From Pseudodonghicola xiamenensis DSM 18339 (GTDB lineage: Bacteria > Pseudomonadota > Alphaproteobacteria > Rhodobacterales > Rhodobacteraceae), in assembly GCF_000429365.1 (NCBI RefSeq), contig NZ_AUBS01000009.1, positions 62,001 through 126,000 of the forward strand: a DNA stretch of 64,000 bases, read 5' to 3'. Below are positions 18,904 through 28,108 of this stretch, one piece after another. The translations under genes and the position numbers were made by a program. The stretch's first letter is position 1. Every line of letters starts with the position of its first letter. A model generated the notes under the pieces. That model saw nothing but the letters and a program-made list of their open reading frames with translations. It was not told where the DNA came from and made no database searches.

Positions 18904-19545
18904 ATGTTCCGTGCTGCAATCGCCAGTTTGCTGATGGGCCTGCCGGTCGGGGCCCTGGCGCAGCAGGATGCCCCGGGGTGGGCCAAATTCAGCATTGAGG
19001 GCGTTACCCTGATCTATGACACCGAAACCACGATCGAGGGGGACGAGGCCGAGATTACCTATGAAGATATCGACCGGCTGCGCGCGCTTCTGCGCGAGGA
19101 CGACGGGATCAAGGTTCTCGAGCTGAACAGCACCGGCGGCGGCGTTTTCGCCAGCGAGGAAATGGCGCGGATCGTGATCGACTTCGGGCTCGATACCGTG
19201 GTGTCGGGGGCCTGTGTCAGCTCGTGCGTCAATGTCTTTCTGGCCGGCAAGTCGCGGCGGATGATGCTGGGATCGAAGATCGGCTTTCACCGGCGCAGCT
19301 GGTCGCCGGCGGCAGTGAAGGATTATTACGAAAGCCAGCGCGAGTCCTATGGCTGGGGGACGCCTTATGATTTCGCCTCCTGGGTCTATGAGGATACGCA
19401 GGCGGAAACCTACAAGCATCTGGCCTATATGCTGTCGCGCGGGGTGGACCCGGCCTTTGCCATCCGCACCAAGTCGGTGCCCAATGACGATGAATGGTAT
19501 CCGTCGCGGCTGGAATTGCTTCAGGCGGGTGTGCTGACCGATTGA
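18904..19545 (+). CDS. Secreted ClpP/crotonase-fold protein (COG3904-like)
   Basis: The 213-residue protein has a signal peptide (cleavage near residue 19, ALAQ). Residues ~70-135 follow the ClpP-like pattern: LELNSTGGG (oxyanion strand), GACVSSCVNVFLAG (Ser106 or Ser107 at the nucleophile position, flanked by Cys104 and Cys108), then GFH with His129. The two cysteines could form a disulfide in the periplasm. Serine peptidase activity is possible but unproven for this group. The gene lies between the metK terminator and trmB. I am confident in the fold, not in the activity. Confidence 0.82.
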   Translation: MFRAAIASLLMGLPVGALAQQDAPGWAKFSIEGVTLIYDTETTIEGDEAEITYEDIDRLRALLREDDGIKVLELNSTGGGVFASEEMARIVIDFGLDTVVSGACVSSCVNVFLAGKSRRMMLGSKIGFHRRSWSPAAVKDYYESQRESYGWGTPYDFASWVYEDTQAETYKHLAYMLSRGVDPAFAIRTKSVPNDDEWYPSRLELLQAGVLTD

Positions 19546-19609
19546 GGCGGGGGCAGAGGTCTGTTCGCGCCTGTTGCCCCGACTCGGCAACGGGGGTAAA
19601 TGCGCGGCC

Positions 19610-20317
19610 ATGAGCACAAGCACCCCTGAACGCCCCTTTCGTAATTTCTATGGCCGGGTTCACGGCAAGACCCTGAAAAAGAACCAGCGCGTCTATCTGG
19701 ACGAAGATCTGGCCCCGTTGTCGCCCGGGCCGGTCAGTTGGGACGAGAACCCGGAACGCAGCCTGCTGGACCTCGATGCGCGGTTCGGCGGCAAGCCGGT
19801 CTGGCTTGAGGTCGGATTTGGTGGCGGTGAACACATGGTACATCAGGCGGTGCAGAACCCCGATGTCGCCATCATCGGCGCAGAGCCCTTCATCAACGGC
19901 GTGGCCATGCTGCTGGGCAAGATCCGCAAGGCCGGCGCCGATAATGTCGCCGTCCACCCCGGAGATGCGCGCGATCTGATGGACGTGTTGCCCGATCAGT
20001 CGATCAGTCGGGCCTTTCTGCTCTATCCCGATCCCTGGCCGAAGAAGCGGCACCACCGGCGCCGTTTCGTGACTCAGGAGCACCTCGAGCCGCTGGCCCG
20101 GGTGCTGAAGCCGGGTGCGATTTTCCGGGTTGCGACCGATATTCCCGATTACGTTCGCCAGACGCTGGAAGAGGTGCCGAAAGCCGGATTCGAATGGCTG
20201 GCCGAACGTCCTGCCGACTGGCGCGCGCCATGGGATGACTGGATCTCAACCCGTTACGAGCAGAAGGCGCTGCGCGAAGGCCGCACTCCGCATTACCTGA
20301 CCTTCCGTCGCCGCTGA
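19610..20317 (+). CDS. trmB: tRNA (guanine-N7)-methyltransferase
   Basis: TrmB uses SAM to methylate G46 in the variable loop of tRNAs. The 235-residue protein begins FRNFYGRVHGK, typical of alphaproteobacterial TrmB. GFGGGEH is SAM motif I. FLLYPDPWPKKRHHRRRF is the PDPWpKkrHhkrR signature, and FRVATDIPDY follows. ATG 19610 was chosen because the conserved N-terminus begins right after it. Its own transcript probably starts in the short gap after the ClpP-fold gene. Confidence 0.96.
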   Translation: MSTSTPERPFRNFYGRVHGKTLKKNQRVYLDEDLAPLSPGPVSWDENPERSLLDLDARFGGKPVWLEVGFGGGEHMVHQAVQNPDVAIIGAEPFINGVAMLLGKIRKAGADNVAVHPGDARDLMDVLPDQSISRAFLLYPDPWPKKRHHRRRFVTQEHLEPLARVLKPGAIFRVATDIPDYVRQTLEEVPKAGFEWLAERPADWRAPWDDWISTRYEQKALREGRTPHYLTFRRR

Positions 20318-20389
20318 GGCGATGGATCTCTGCCGCGGCTTGGGATACCCAATCGGGCAAGAGATGCGCCCAGCAAGGAAGGCCCGAAC

Positions 20390-21742
20390 ATGTCTGGACA
20401 TGGCACCCCGATCCCGATGACCTCCCGCACCGCCGGGGTGCTTTCCGGCGTGGCAGAGGTGCCCGGCGACAAGTCGATCTCGCACCGGGCGCTGATCCTT
20501 GGCGCCATGGCGGTGGGCGAGACCACGATCACCGGTCTGCTGGAGGGCGAGGATGTGCTCGACACCGCCAAGGCGATGCGCGCCTTCGGGGCCGAGGTGA
20601 CGCGGGACGACGATGGCACCTGGCATGTCCATGGTGTCGGTGTCGGCGGTTTCGCCGAACCCGATCAGGTGATTGACTGCGGCAATTCCGGCACCGGGGT
20701 GCGGCTGATCATGGGGGCGATGGCCACCTGCCCGATCTCCGCCACCTTCACGGGGGATGCCAGTCTCAACAAGCGGCCAATGGCGCGGGTGACCGATCCG
20801 CTGGCGCTGTTCGGGGCCCGCGCGGTGGGGCGCGCCGGTGGTCGGCTGCCGATGACCATCGTCGGCGCCGCCGATCCGGTGCCGGTCAATTACACCGTTC
20901 CGGTGCCTTCGGCGCAGGTCAAATCCGCGGTGCTTCTGGCCGGACTCAACGCGCCGGGCCAGACCGTGGTGATCGAAAAGGAGGCCACCCGTGACCATAC
21001 CGAACGGATGTTGGCGGGCTTCGGCGCCACCGTCACGACGGAAGAGACCAACGAGGGCCGCGTCATCACCCTGACCGGCCAGCCCGAGCTGACGCCGCAG
21101 GCGATTGCGGTGCCGCGCGATCCCTCCAGCGCTGCCTTTCCTGTCTGCGCCGCACTGATCGTGCCGGGCTCTGACGTGCTGGTGCCGGGGATCGGGCTGA
21201 ACCCGACGCGGGCGGGCCTTTTCACCACGCTGCGCGAAATGGGCGCGGATCTGAGCTATGAGAACGAACGCGAAGAGGGGGGTGAGCCGGTCGCCGATCT
21301 GCGTGCGCGCTTCTCTCCCGCGATGAAGGGGGTCACCGTGCCGGCGCATCGTGCCGCGTCGATGATCGACGAATATCCGATCCTCTGCGCGGTGGCTGCC
21401 AATGCCGAGGGCCGCACGACGATGGAGGGCGTTCGCGAACTGCGGGTGAAGGAATCCGACCGCATTGCCGCCATGGCTGACGGGCTGCGCGCCTGCGGTG
21501 TGACGGTCGAGGATGGCGATGATTGGATGGAGATCGTGGGTATGGGGCCGGGCAATGTGCCGGGCGGCGCGACCTGCGCCAGCCATCTTGATCACCGGAT
21601 CGCCATGTCCTTCCTGGTGCTGGGCATGTCCACACTCGCGCCGGTCAGTGTCGATGACGGCGCGCCGATCGCCACCTCCTTCCCCATTTTCGAGCCGCTG
21701 ATGGCGGCCCTGGGCGCCAAGATCGAGCGGATCGCGATGTGA
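20390..21742 (+). CDS. aroA: 3-phosphoshikimate 1-carboxyvinyltransferase (EPSP synthase)
   Basis: AroA condenses shikimate 3-phosphate with phosphoenolpyruvate in chorismate synthesis. The 450-residue protein has [14 protein letters not shown] near residue 25, TRDHTERML and [12 protein letters not shown], and ends with [11 protein letters not shown]. The overall form resembles class II EPSP synthases such as the CP4 enzyme. The glyphosate-determining position is Gly101 (CGNSGTGVR), where CP4 has alanine. AAGGAAGG precedes ATG 20390. The next two genes overlap it in series (GTGA, ATGA), forming an aroA-membrane protein-cmk operon. Confidence 0.97.
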   Translation: MSGHGTPIPMTSRTAGVLSGVAEVPGDKSISHRALILGAMAVGETTITGLLEGEDVLDTAKAMRAFGAEVTRDDDGTWHVHGVGVGGFAEPDQVIDCGNSGTGVRLIMGAMATCPISATFTGDASLNKRPMARVTDPLALFGARAVGRAGGRLPMTIVGAADPVPVNYTVPVPSAQVKSAVLLAGLNAPGQTVVIEKEATRDHTERMLAGFGATVTTEETNEGRVITLTGQPELTPQAIAVPRDPSSAAFPVCAALIVPGSDVLVPGIGLNPTRAGLFTTLREMGADLSYENEREEGGEPVADLRARFSPAMKGVTVPAHRAASMIDEYPILCAVAANAEGRTTMEGVRELRVKESDRIAAMADGLRACGVTVEDGDDWMEIVGMGPGNVPGGATCASHLDHRIAMSFLVLGMSTLAPVSVDDGAPIATSFPIFEPLMAALGAKIERIAM

Positions 21743-22257
21743 GTGTCAGGCAGATCGCATATTGGACGCTATGTGCCGTTGCGATGGCCGTCTATGTCGC
21801 GATGGCCTGCTGGACATTGCCGGCGATCGCAACTGATGCGGCAGAGTTGGCCCCCTTCGATCTGCGCTTTAGGGGGTATTCGGCGGCAGAGGCGCGCGCT
21901 TTTCTCGCCATGCTGGGCGATGATGGCCGGGAGCTTTATCTGGGGCCGCAGCGCTGGCTGGATCTGGCCTATCCCGCCTTGCTGGCCGCCGTGCTGATTG
22001 GGGCGTTGCGCGCGCTTGTGCGGCCGCGCTGGTTGTATGTCGCCCTGAGCCTTGTGGCCGTGGCCGGAATGCTGGCCGATTACATCGAAAATCTGCGCGT
22101 CGCCGCGTTGCTGACAGCCGTGGGCGCGGTGTCGGATGCGATGATCGCGGCAGCCAGCCACGCCACCCAGGCCAAAGCATTGCTGACGTCGGTGGTGCTG
22201 CTGGCTGTTGCGGCCGGGCTGGCGCGCGCCATCTGGATCAAATGGAGAGCAAGATGA
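21739..22257 (+). CDS. Predicted integral membrane protein of unknown function
   Basis: The 172-residue protein has four likely membrane helices: residues ~8-28, ~75-93 ([14 protein letters not shown]), ~98-115 and ~145-165. The stretch between helices 1 and 2 ([20 protein letters not shown]) should face the periplasm. GTG 21739 overlaps the aroA stop, and the protein's own stop overlaps the cmk ATG by four bases, so all three are translationally coupled. I do not recognise a family. Being held between aroA and cmk suggests co-expression only, not a role in either pathway. Confidence 0.82.
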   Translation: MSVRQIAYWTLCAVAMAVYVAMACWTLPAIATDAAELAPFDLRFRGYSAAEARAFLAMLGDDGRELYLGPQRWLDLAYPALLAAVLIGALRALVRPRWLYVALSLVAVAGMLADYIENLRVAALLTAVGAVSDAMIAAASHATQAKALLTSVVLLAVAAGLARAIWIKWRAR

Positions 22258-22877
22258 CCGAACCTTTCACTGTGGCCATCGACGGCCCCGCCGCCGCCGG
22301 CAAGGGAACAATCTCGAAAGCCGTAGCGGAGCGTTTCGGCTTTGCCCATCTCGATACCGGGCTTCTGTATCGGGCGGTCGGGGCCAAGATGTTGCTGGGG
22401 GTGGAGCCCATCGAGGCGGCGCAGACCCTCAAGGCCGAAGACTTGCAGGCGCCCGATCTGCGCTCTGCCGAGGTGGCAGAGGCCGCCAGCAAGGTTGCGG
22501 TGATCCCCGAGGTCCGGGCCGCGTTGGTCGATTTCCAGTGCGCCTTCGCCCGGCGCGCCGGCGGTGCGGTGCTTGACGGACGTGACATCGGCACGGTGAT
22601 CTGTCCGGAAGCGGAGGTGAAGCTTTTCGTCACAGCCAGCCCCGAGGTGCGCGCCCATCGTCGTTACCTTGAGCTGATGGCCAAGGGGGCGGACACCACC
22701 GAGGATGCGGTTTTGGCCGATGTGGTCGCCCGTGATGCCCGCGACAGGGAGCGAGCGACGGCGCCGCTGCGCGCGGCGGCGGATGCGGTGTTCCTCGATA
22801 CCTCTCACATGGATATCGATTCGGCTGTTGAGGCGGCAGCCCGTGCGATCGAGGCGAAGCGCGGCGAAAGGGGCTGA
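22254..22877 (+). CDS. cmk: Cytidylate kinase
   Basis: Cmk phosphorylates CMP and dCMP with ATP. The 207-residue protein starts with [14 protein letters not shown], the P-loop in the exact form used by Cmk. [11 protein letters not shown] is the CMP-binding segment, and [18 protein letters not shown] and [13 protein letters not shown] follow. ATG 22254 is preferred over ATG 22242 because GGAGAG lies between them at the right spacing. In many bacteria rpsA follows cmk directly; here rpsA comes only after two other genes. Confidence 0.97.
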   Translation: MTEPFTVAIDGPAAAGKGTISKAVAERFGFAHLDTGLLYRAVGAKMLLGVEPIEAAQTLKAEDLQAPDLRSAEVAEAASKVAVIPEVRAALVDFQCAFARRAGGAVLDGRDIGTVICPEAEVKLFVTASPEVRAHRRYLELMAKGADTTEDAVLADVVARDARDRERATAPLRAAADAVFLDTSHMDIDSAVEAAARAIEAKRGERG

Positions 22878-22881
22878 TCAG

Positions 22882-23880
22882 ATGCGGCAGACGACCATGG
22901 GCAAGGGCGGTCCGACGATTTCCGCCTTCGGCATCGGCGCGATGTCCTTCTCGAATTTCTACGGGCCGACGAACGAGGCCGAAAGCCATGCGATTCTGGA
23001 TGCGGCGATAGAGCTGGGCGTCACTCATATCGACACCTCGAACATCTATGGCATGGGCGGGTCCGAAACGGTGATCGGCACTTTCTTCAAGGCCAATCCG
23101 GGTGCCCGCGACCAGTTCCACATCGCCACCAAGGCCGGGATCACCACGGACGCCGATGGCAAGCGCTGTTTCAAGAACTCACTCGCGCATATCGAGACAG
23201 AGCTTGATGGCTCTCTTGCCCGGATGGGTATCGACTGCGTTGATCTGATGTATATCCACCGCCGCCAGGCTGACATGCCGATCGAGGAGGCGACCGAGAA
23301 CCTCGCCGCCTTGGTCAAGAAGGGCAAGGCCAAGTCCATCGGCTTTTCCGAAATCGCCCCCTCCAGCCTGCGGCGGGCGGCGGCGGTGCATCCGATCGCG
23401 GCGGTGCAGTCGGAATATTCGCTGTCGACCCGGGCGCCAGAGCTGGGGCTGGTGCAGGCCTGCGCTGAACTAGGCACTGCGCTGGTGGCGTTTTCGCCGG
23501 TCGGCCGGTCGTTGCTGACCGACACGCCGATCCCGCGCGAGGTGATCCCGCAGCTTGGCTTCACCTCCTCCAACCCGCGCTTTCAGGAGCCGAACCTGAG
23601 CTTCAACCTGGCGATCACCGACAAGTTCCGCGCCTTGGCGGCCGAGATGGGCACCAGCGCCGCAGCGCTGTCGATCGCCTGGCTGATCCATCAGGGCGAT
23701 CACGTGATCCCGATCCCCGGCACCCGCTCGGTGGCGCATTTTCGCGAATTGGTGGCGGGCTGCGATCTGCAACTGACGGCGTCTGATCTGGCGCGGATCG
23801 AAGAGGTGCTGCCGGTCGGCTGGTGCTATGGTGATCGCTATAACGATGCCCAGTGGATGGGGCCGGAACGGTTCTGCTGA
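22882..23880 (+). CDS. Aldo/keto reductase
   Basis: The 332-residue protein has the (beta/alpha)8 aldo/keto reductase pattern: GIGAMSF near the N-terminus, HIDTSNIYGMGGSE with Asp and Tyr of the tetrad, IATKAGI with the Lys, and YIHRRQ with the His. LIHQGDHVIPIPGTRS is the NADP(H)-binding end. It resembles the YghZ/YhdN-type group. The start lies four bases after the cmk stop, so it could share that transcript. The substrate is not evident. Confidence 0.92.
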   Translation: MRQTTMGKGGPTISAFGIGAMSFSNFYGPTNEAESHAILDAAIELGVTHIDTSNIYGMGGSETVIGTFFKANPGARDQFHIATKAGITTDADGKRCFKNSLAHIETELDGSLARMGIDCVDLMYIHRRQADMPIEEATENLAALVKKGKAKSIGFSEIAPSSLRRAAAVHPIAAVQSEYSLSTRAPELGLVQACAELGTALVAFSPVGRSLLTDTPIPREVIPQLGFTSSNPRFQEPNLSFNLAITDKFRALAAEMGTSAAALSIAWLIHQGDHVIPIPGTRSVAHFRELVAGCDLQLTASDLARIEEVLPVGWCYGDRYNDAQWMGPERFC

Positions 23881-23921
23881 TCATCGCGCAAGGCGGGCCT
23901 CAAACCTGCCGTGCAGGGAAA

Positions 23922-23950
23922 CGCTGCCCGGGCGGGTGATCCGGGCAGCG
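23922..23950. terminator. Hairpin between convergent genes
   Basis: CGCTGCCCGG (23922-23931) and CCGGGCAGCG (23941-23950) form a perfect 10-bp stem with a 9-base loop between the aldo/keto reductase and the acyl-CoA ligase. T-tracts are weak on both sides (GTTTCCC on the minus strand). Confidence 0.55.
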
Positions 23951-23961
23951 CTGTCTCAGGC

Positions 23962-25506
23962 CTAAATCTGTGCCCGCAGCACTCGGCGCAGGATTTTGCC
24001 CGCGGCGGATTTCGGGATTTCCGGCACGATCTCCATCCGGCGGATCTGCTTGTAGTGCGACAGCCGCCCTTCGAGATACCCCTGCAGCGTCTCCAGCGTC
24101 GGCGTGGCGCCGGGGGCGGGGACGACGAAGGCCATAGGGATTTCGCCGGCATCGGGATCGGGCACGCCGATCACCGCCACATCGGCGATCTCGTGATGGG
24201 TGAGGATTTCCGCCTCGACTTCGGCCGGGGCGACCTGGAAGCCCTTGTATTTGATCAGCTCTTTCAGCCGGTCGGTGATATAGAGGTATCCGTCCTCGTC
24301 GAAATGGCCGATGTCGCCGGTGCGCATCCAGCCACCGTCGACCACGGTTTCCGCCGTTGCCTTCGGATTGTTGAGATACCCCTTCATCACCTGCGGGCCC
24401 CTGACCCACAATTCGCCATCCTCGCCCAGCGGCAGATCGTGGCCGGTGTCAGGATCGACGATGCGGCATTCGGTGTTCGACACGGTCACGCCCGAGGCGC
24501 CGGGTTTGCCATGGCCCTGCGGCGACACATGGCTGACCGGGCTCAGTTCGGTCATGCCATAGCCTTGGGTGGCATTGGTGCCCAGCCGTTTGCCCATTGC
24601 CTCGGCCACATCGGCGCCCAGCGGCGCGGCGGCAGAGTTCACCTGTTCGATGAAGGACAGATCGTATTTTTCGACCAGCGGATGCTTGGCCAGCGCAAGC
24701 GCCACTGGCGGGACGATCCACAGCCGTGGCGTCTGATATTTGGTGATCAGGTCGAGGAAGAGCTCAAGATCGAAGCGCGGCATGGTCACCAGTCCGGCGC
24801 CGGCGGCCAGGTAGATGTTCATCAGCACTTCCAGCCCGTAGATGTGGAAGAAGGGCAGGAAGGCTACCGTCATTTCCTCTTGCTTTACATCGGCGGGCAC
24901 CAGCGACTGGTCGATGTTCACGGTCAGGTTGCGGTGGGTCAGCATCACCCCCTTGGGCAGCCCGGTGGTGCCCGAGGAATAGGGCAGGGCGACGATATGT
25001 TCCTCGACATCGACGGGGGCCTGCTGCTCCAGCGGCGCGCCCATGACATCTTTCAGCGCGGTCACGCCCTCAGCTTCGCCGATGACGATGATTTCCTGCA
25101 CCCTGGTGCCTTCGGCGGCTTCGCGCGCGGTCTCCAGGAACGGGGCGACCACCACCAGAATCTCGGCATTCGAATCGAGAAGCTGGTGCTTGACCTCATG
25201 CACGGTATAGGTGGGGTTGACCGTGGTGATCGTGTCGCCGGCCCAGGCCGCGCCATGGAACACGACGCAATATTCGGGGATGTTCGGGGCCATCAGCGCC
25301 AGCACGCGGTTCGGGGCAAAGCCGCGCTGGGTTAATCCGCCGGCCAGGGATTTCACCGCTGCGATGAATTGGGCCCCGGTCATTTCTCGCCCGGTTGGCC
25401 CGTCGACCAGTATGGTCCGTTCGGGCACGATACCCTCGAATACACGCTGGGTTACGGTCTTGTCTGTCAGTGCGACGTCCGCAAAGCGGCTTTTGATAAT
25501 AGTCAT
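23962..25506 (-). CDS. Acyl-CoA ligase, 4-coumarate--CoA ligase-like (AMP-binding)
   Basis: The 514-residue ANL-family enzyme activates a carboxylic acid as acyl-AMP and then acyl-CoA. Motifs in order: LPYSSGTTGLPKGV (A3, residues ~175-190), GYGMTELSPV (A5), TGDIGHFDEDGYLYITDR (A7), KYKGFQVAPAEVE (A8), and PKSAAGKILRR with the catalytic lysine near the C-terminus (A10). The organisation is closest to plant-type 4-coumarate ligases, but aromatic and medium-chain fatty acids cannot be told apart by eye. The start ATG (25504-25506) is preceded by GGAGGAGA. The gene faces away from its neighbours' strand. Confidence 0.93.
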   Translation of the reverse strand: MTIIKSRFADVALTDKTVTQRVFEGIVPERTILVDGPTGREMTGAQFIAAVKSLAGGLTQRGFAPNRVLALMAPNIPEYCVVFHGAAWAGDTITTVNPTYTVHEVKHQLLDSNAEILVVVAPFLETAREAAEGTRVQEIIVIGEAEGVTALKDVMGAPLEQQAPVDVEEHIVALPYSSGTTGLPKGVMLTHRNLTVNIDQSLVPADVKQEEMTVAFLPFFHIYGLEVLMNIYLAAGAGLVTMPRFDLELFLDLITKYQTPRLWIVPPVALALAKHPLVEKYDLSFIEQVNSAAAPLGADVAEAMGKRLGTNATQGYGMTELSPVSHVSPQGHGKPGASGVTVSNTECRIVDPDTGHDLPLGEDGELWVRGPQVMKGYLNNPKATAETVVDGGWMRTGDIGHFDEDGYLYITDRLKELIKYKGFQVAPAEVEAEILTHHEIADVAVIGVPDPDAGEIPMAFVVPAPGATPTLETLQGYLEGRLSHYKQIRRMEIVPEIPKSAAGKILRRVLRAQI

Positions 25507-25623
25507 GTAATCTCCTCCCGCGGGCATCACTACACAGCGAAAGGGGATTTCCAAGCTGTTTTCGGAACAGGGTTCCGCAACGACAAGTGGCTGCCCCAGG
25601 CGTCGCGCGCTTGCTTGTTTTTC

Positions 25624-25652
25624 TTGCGCGAAGGGCCGCAAACCCCTATAGA
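25624..25652 (+). promoter_or_regulatory. Probable rpsA promoter
   Basis: TTGCGC (25624-25629) and TATAGA (25647-25652) are separated by exactly 17 bases, giving a leader of about 160 bases before the rpsA ATG. A TTG-strong, TATAGA-type site is usual for highly expressed alphaproteobacterial genes. Confidence 0.6.
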
Positions 25653-25701
25653 GCGGCTGTCAACAAGGGCGGACAACGCTTGCAGAGCAAAGGGATCGAG
25701 C

Positions 25702-25732
25702 AGGGTCGGCAGCAACCGGCCCTCTTTGTTTT
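25702..25732 (+). promoter_or_regulatory. Terminator-like hairpin in the rpsA leader
   Basis: AGGGTCGG (25702-25709) pairs with CCGGCCCT (25716-25723), eight pairs with one G-U, loop CAGCAA, followed by CTTTGTTTT. It lies between the probable promoter and the rpsA start, where no upstream plus-strand gene needs a terminator. An attenuator or autoregulatory element is the likeliest reading. Confidence 0.5.
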
Positions 25733-25820
25733 GCGGGTCCGTCCCGACCAACGAAACCTCAAGACCGGCGGAGACAACCGCACGGCCGGAAAAACCAAAC
25801 GTTAGGAAACCAGAGACCAC

Positions 25821-27503
25821 ATGGCTCAAAACACATCCATGGAGGAGTTCGAAGCCCTCCTGAACGAAAGCTTCGAAATGGACACGCCCGAAGAGGGGTC
25901 CGTTGTCAAAGGTAAGGTCATCGCCATCGAGGCAGGCCAAGCCATCATCGACGTAGGCTACAAGATGGAAGGCCGCGTCGATCTGAAAGAATTCGCAAAT
26001 CCTGGTGAAGCCCCCGATATCGCCGTTGGCGATGAGGTCGAGGTCTATCTGCGCTCCGCAGAGAATGCTCGTGGCGAAGCCGTGATTTCCCGTGAGATGG
26101 CCCGCCGCGAAGAAGCCTGGGACCGTCTGGAAAAAGCCTATGCCGACGACGCCCGCGTCGAAGGTGCGATCTTTGGCCGTGTCAAAGGCGGTTTCACCGT
26201 CGATCTGGGCGGTGCCGTGGCCTTCCTGCCCGGCTCCCAAGTCGATGTCCGCCCGGTGCGCGACGCAGGCCCGCTGATGGGGCTGAAACAGCCGTTCCAA
26301 ATCCTGAAAATGGACCGTCGTCGTGGCAACATCGTTGTGTCGCGTCGTGCCATCCTGGAAGAATCGCGTGCTGAACAACGTGCCGAAGTCATCTCGAACC
26401 TGACCGAAGGTCAGACCGTCGAGGGCGTGGTCAAGAACATCACCGAATATGGTGCGTTCGTTGATCTGGGCGGCGTTGACGGCCTGCTGCACGTCACCGA
26501 TATGGCTTGGCGCCGTGTCAACCACCCGTCGGAAATCCTGTCGATCGGCGAGACCGTCAAGGTTCAGGTCATCAAGATCAACAAGGAAACCCATCGTATC
26601 AGCTTGGGCATGAAGCAGCTGCAGGAAGATCCGTGGGATCTGGTCGGCGCCAAATACCCGCTGGGCTCGGTCCACAAGGGTCGTGTCACCAACATCACCG
26701 ACTACGGCGCGTTCGTCGAGCTGGAGCCGGGTGTCGAAGGTCTGGTGCACGTGTCCGAAATGTCCTGGACCAAGAAGAACGTCCACCCCGGCAAGATCGT
26801 TTCGACCAGCCAGGAAGTCGACGTCATGGTTCTGGAAATCGACGCCGCCAAGCGTCGCGTTTCGCTGGGCCTGAAGCAGACCATGCGCAACCCGTGGGAA
26901 GTGTTCTCGGAAACCCACCCCGAGGGCACCGAGGTCGAAGGCGAAGTCAAGAACATCACCGAATTCGGTCTGTTCATCGGCCTCGACGGCGACATCGACG
27001 GCATGGTTCACCTGTCCGACCTGTCCTGGGACGAACGTGGCGAAGACGCGATCCAGCACTACAAGAAGGGCGACATCGTCAAGGCCGTCGTCTCGGAAGT
27101 GGATGTGGACAAAGAGCGTATCTCGCTGTCGATCAAAGCCCTGGGCGGTGACAAGTTCGCCGAAGCCGTGGGCGGCGTGAAGCGCGGTTCGATCATCACC
27201 GTCAACGTCACCGCGATCGAAGATGGCGGTATCGAAGTGGAATATGAAGGCATGAAGTCCTTCATCCGCCGCTCCGACCTGTCGCGTGATCGTGCCGAAC
27301 AGCGCCCCGAGCGGTTCTCGGTCGGTGACAAGGTCGACGTGCGCGTCACCAACATCGACAGCAAGACCCGTCGTCTGGGCCTGTCGATCAAGGCACGCGA
27401 GATCGCCGAAGAGAAAGAGGCCGTGGAACAATACGGTTCCTCCGACTCGGGCGCATCGCTGGGCGATATCCTGGGCGCCGCGCTGAAGGGCGGCGACAAC
27501 TGA
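25821..27503 (+). CDS. rpsA: 30S ribosomal protein S1
   Basis: S1 binds mRNA on the 30S subunit and promotes initiation on structured messages. The 560-residue protein has six S1 (OB-fold) repeats, spaced about 85 residues apart; repeats 3-6 are the clearest (VVKNITEYGAFVDLGGVDGLLHVTD, then VTNITDYGAFVELEPGVEGLVHVSE and so on). The length equals typical alphaproteobacterial S1. Codon use is markedly more selective than in its neighbours (CGT and GGT enriched), as expected for a highly expressed gene. It is followed by a strong terminator. Confidence 0.98.
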   Translation: MAQNTSMEEFEALLNESFEMDTPEEGSVVKGKVIAIEAGQAIIDVGYKMEGRVDLKEFANPGEAPDIAVGDEVEVYLRSAENARGEAVISREMARREEAWDRLEKAYADDARVEGAIFGRVKGGFTVDLGGAVAFLPGSQVDVRPVRDAGPLMGLKQPFQILKMDRRRGNIVVSRRAILEESRAEQRAEVISNLTEGQTVEGVVKNITEYGAFVDLGGVDGLLHVTDMAWRRVNHPSEILSIGETVKVQVIKINKETHRISLGMKQLQEDPWDLVGAKYPLGSVHKGRVTNITDYGAFVELEPGVEGLVHVSEMSWTKKNVHPGKIVSTSQEVDVMVLEIDAAKRRVSLGLKQTMRNPWEVFSETHPEGTEVEGEVKNITEFGLFIGLDGDIDGMVHLSDLSWDERGEDAIQHYKKGDIVKAVVSEVDVDKERISLSIKALGGDKFAEAVGGVKRGSIITVNVTAIEDGGIEVEYEGMKSFIRRSDLSRDRAEQRPERFSVGDKVDVRVTNIDSKTRRLGLSIKAREIAEEKEAVEQYGSSDSGASLGDILGAALKGGDN

Positions 27504-27544
27504 TCACCCGCTGTCCGACACGGACAGCGATTGTGACTGACAGG

Positions 27545-27577
27545 CAGGCCCCGGGCGAAACGTCCGGGGCCTGTTTT
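27545..27577 (+). terminator. Intrinsic terminator after rpsA
   Basis: CAGGCCCCGG (27545-27554) and CCGGGGCCTG (27564-27573) form a perfect 10-bp stem with a 9-base loop, followed by TTTT. The ~240 bases from here to ihfB hold no recognised gene; a possible -10 TATACT is at 27759-27764. Confidence 0.92.
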
Positions 27578-27820
27578 CGTGCCTACCCTGAGGGCGGTGC
27601 TGCGATTCGCTGGTTGCCGGTGCGGGGCGCCGATACCTGCTTCGGACAGGGCGAGAAACGCAAACTGACCAGCGATCAATGGCCGACAGGCCCGCTGGTG
27701 AGCCGAAATTGTCCCTATAATTCCAATAGTTCCGGTTTCCGTAGGGGGGGATTGGTTCTATACTCCGTGCAACGTCAGTGAAAGAACGTCTCGCAACCAT
27801 GTGCCTTGGGAGGGCCACGC

Positions 27821-28108
27821 ATGATCCGGTCGGAACTGATTCAGAAAATTGCCGATGAAAACCCGCATCTGTATCAGCGCGATGTCGAGCGTATCGTGAA
27901 CACCGTGTTCGAAGAGGTGACCGAGGCGATGGCACGCGGTGACCGTGTCGAGCTGCGCGGCTTTGGTGCGTTTTCGGTGAAAAAGCGCGATGCGCGGGTT
28001 GGTCGCAATCCCAGAACCGGCGAAACCGTGCAAGTTGAGGAAAAATCCGTCCCCTTCTTCAAGACTGGCAAGCTGTTGCGGGACCGGCTGAACGGAAAAG
28101 AAGACTGA
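27821..28108 (+). CDS. ihfB: Integration host factor subunit beta
   Basis: IhfB pairs with IhfA to bend DNA sharply at specific sites in recombination and transcription. The 95-residue protein opens [11 protein letters not shown], carries the DNA-binding arm [12 protein letters not shown], and ends with [12 protein letters not shown], all typical of IHF-beta. GGGAGGG lies six bases before ATG 27821. The order rpsA-ihfB is conserved in many proteobacteria. The next gene starts on the last base of its stop codon. Confidence 0.96.
   Translation: MIRSELIQKIADENPHLYQRDVERIVNTVFEEVTEAMARGDRVELRGFGAFSVKKRDARVGRNPRTGETVQVEEKSVPFFKTGKLLRDRLNGKED

Noticed and set aside
25530..27431. 633-residue minus-strand frame opposite rpsA
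   Set aside because: Its repeats mirror the six S1 repeats on the other strand; the plus strand is unquestionably rpsA.
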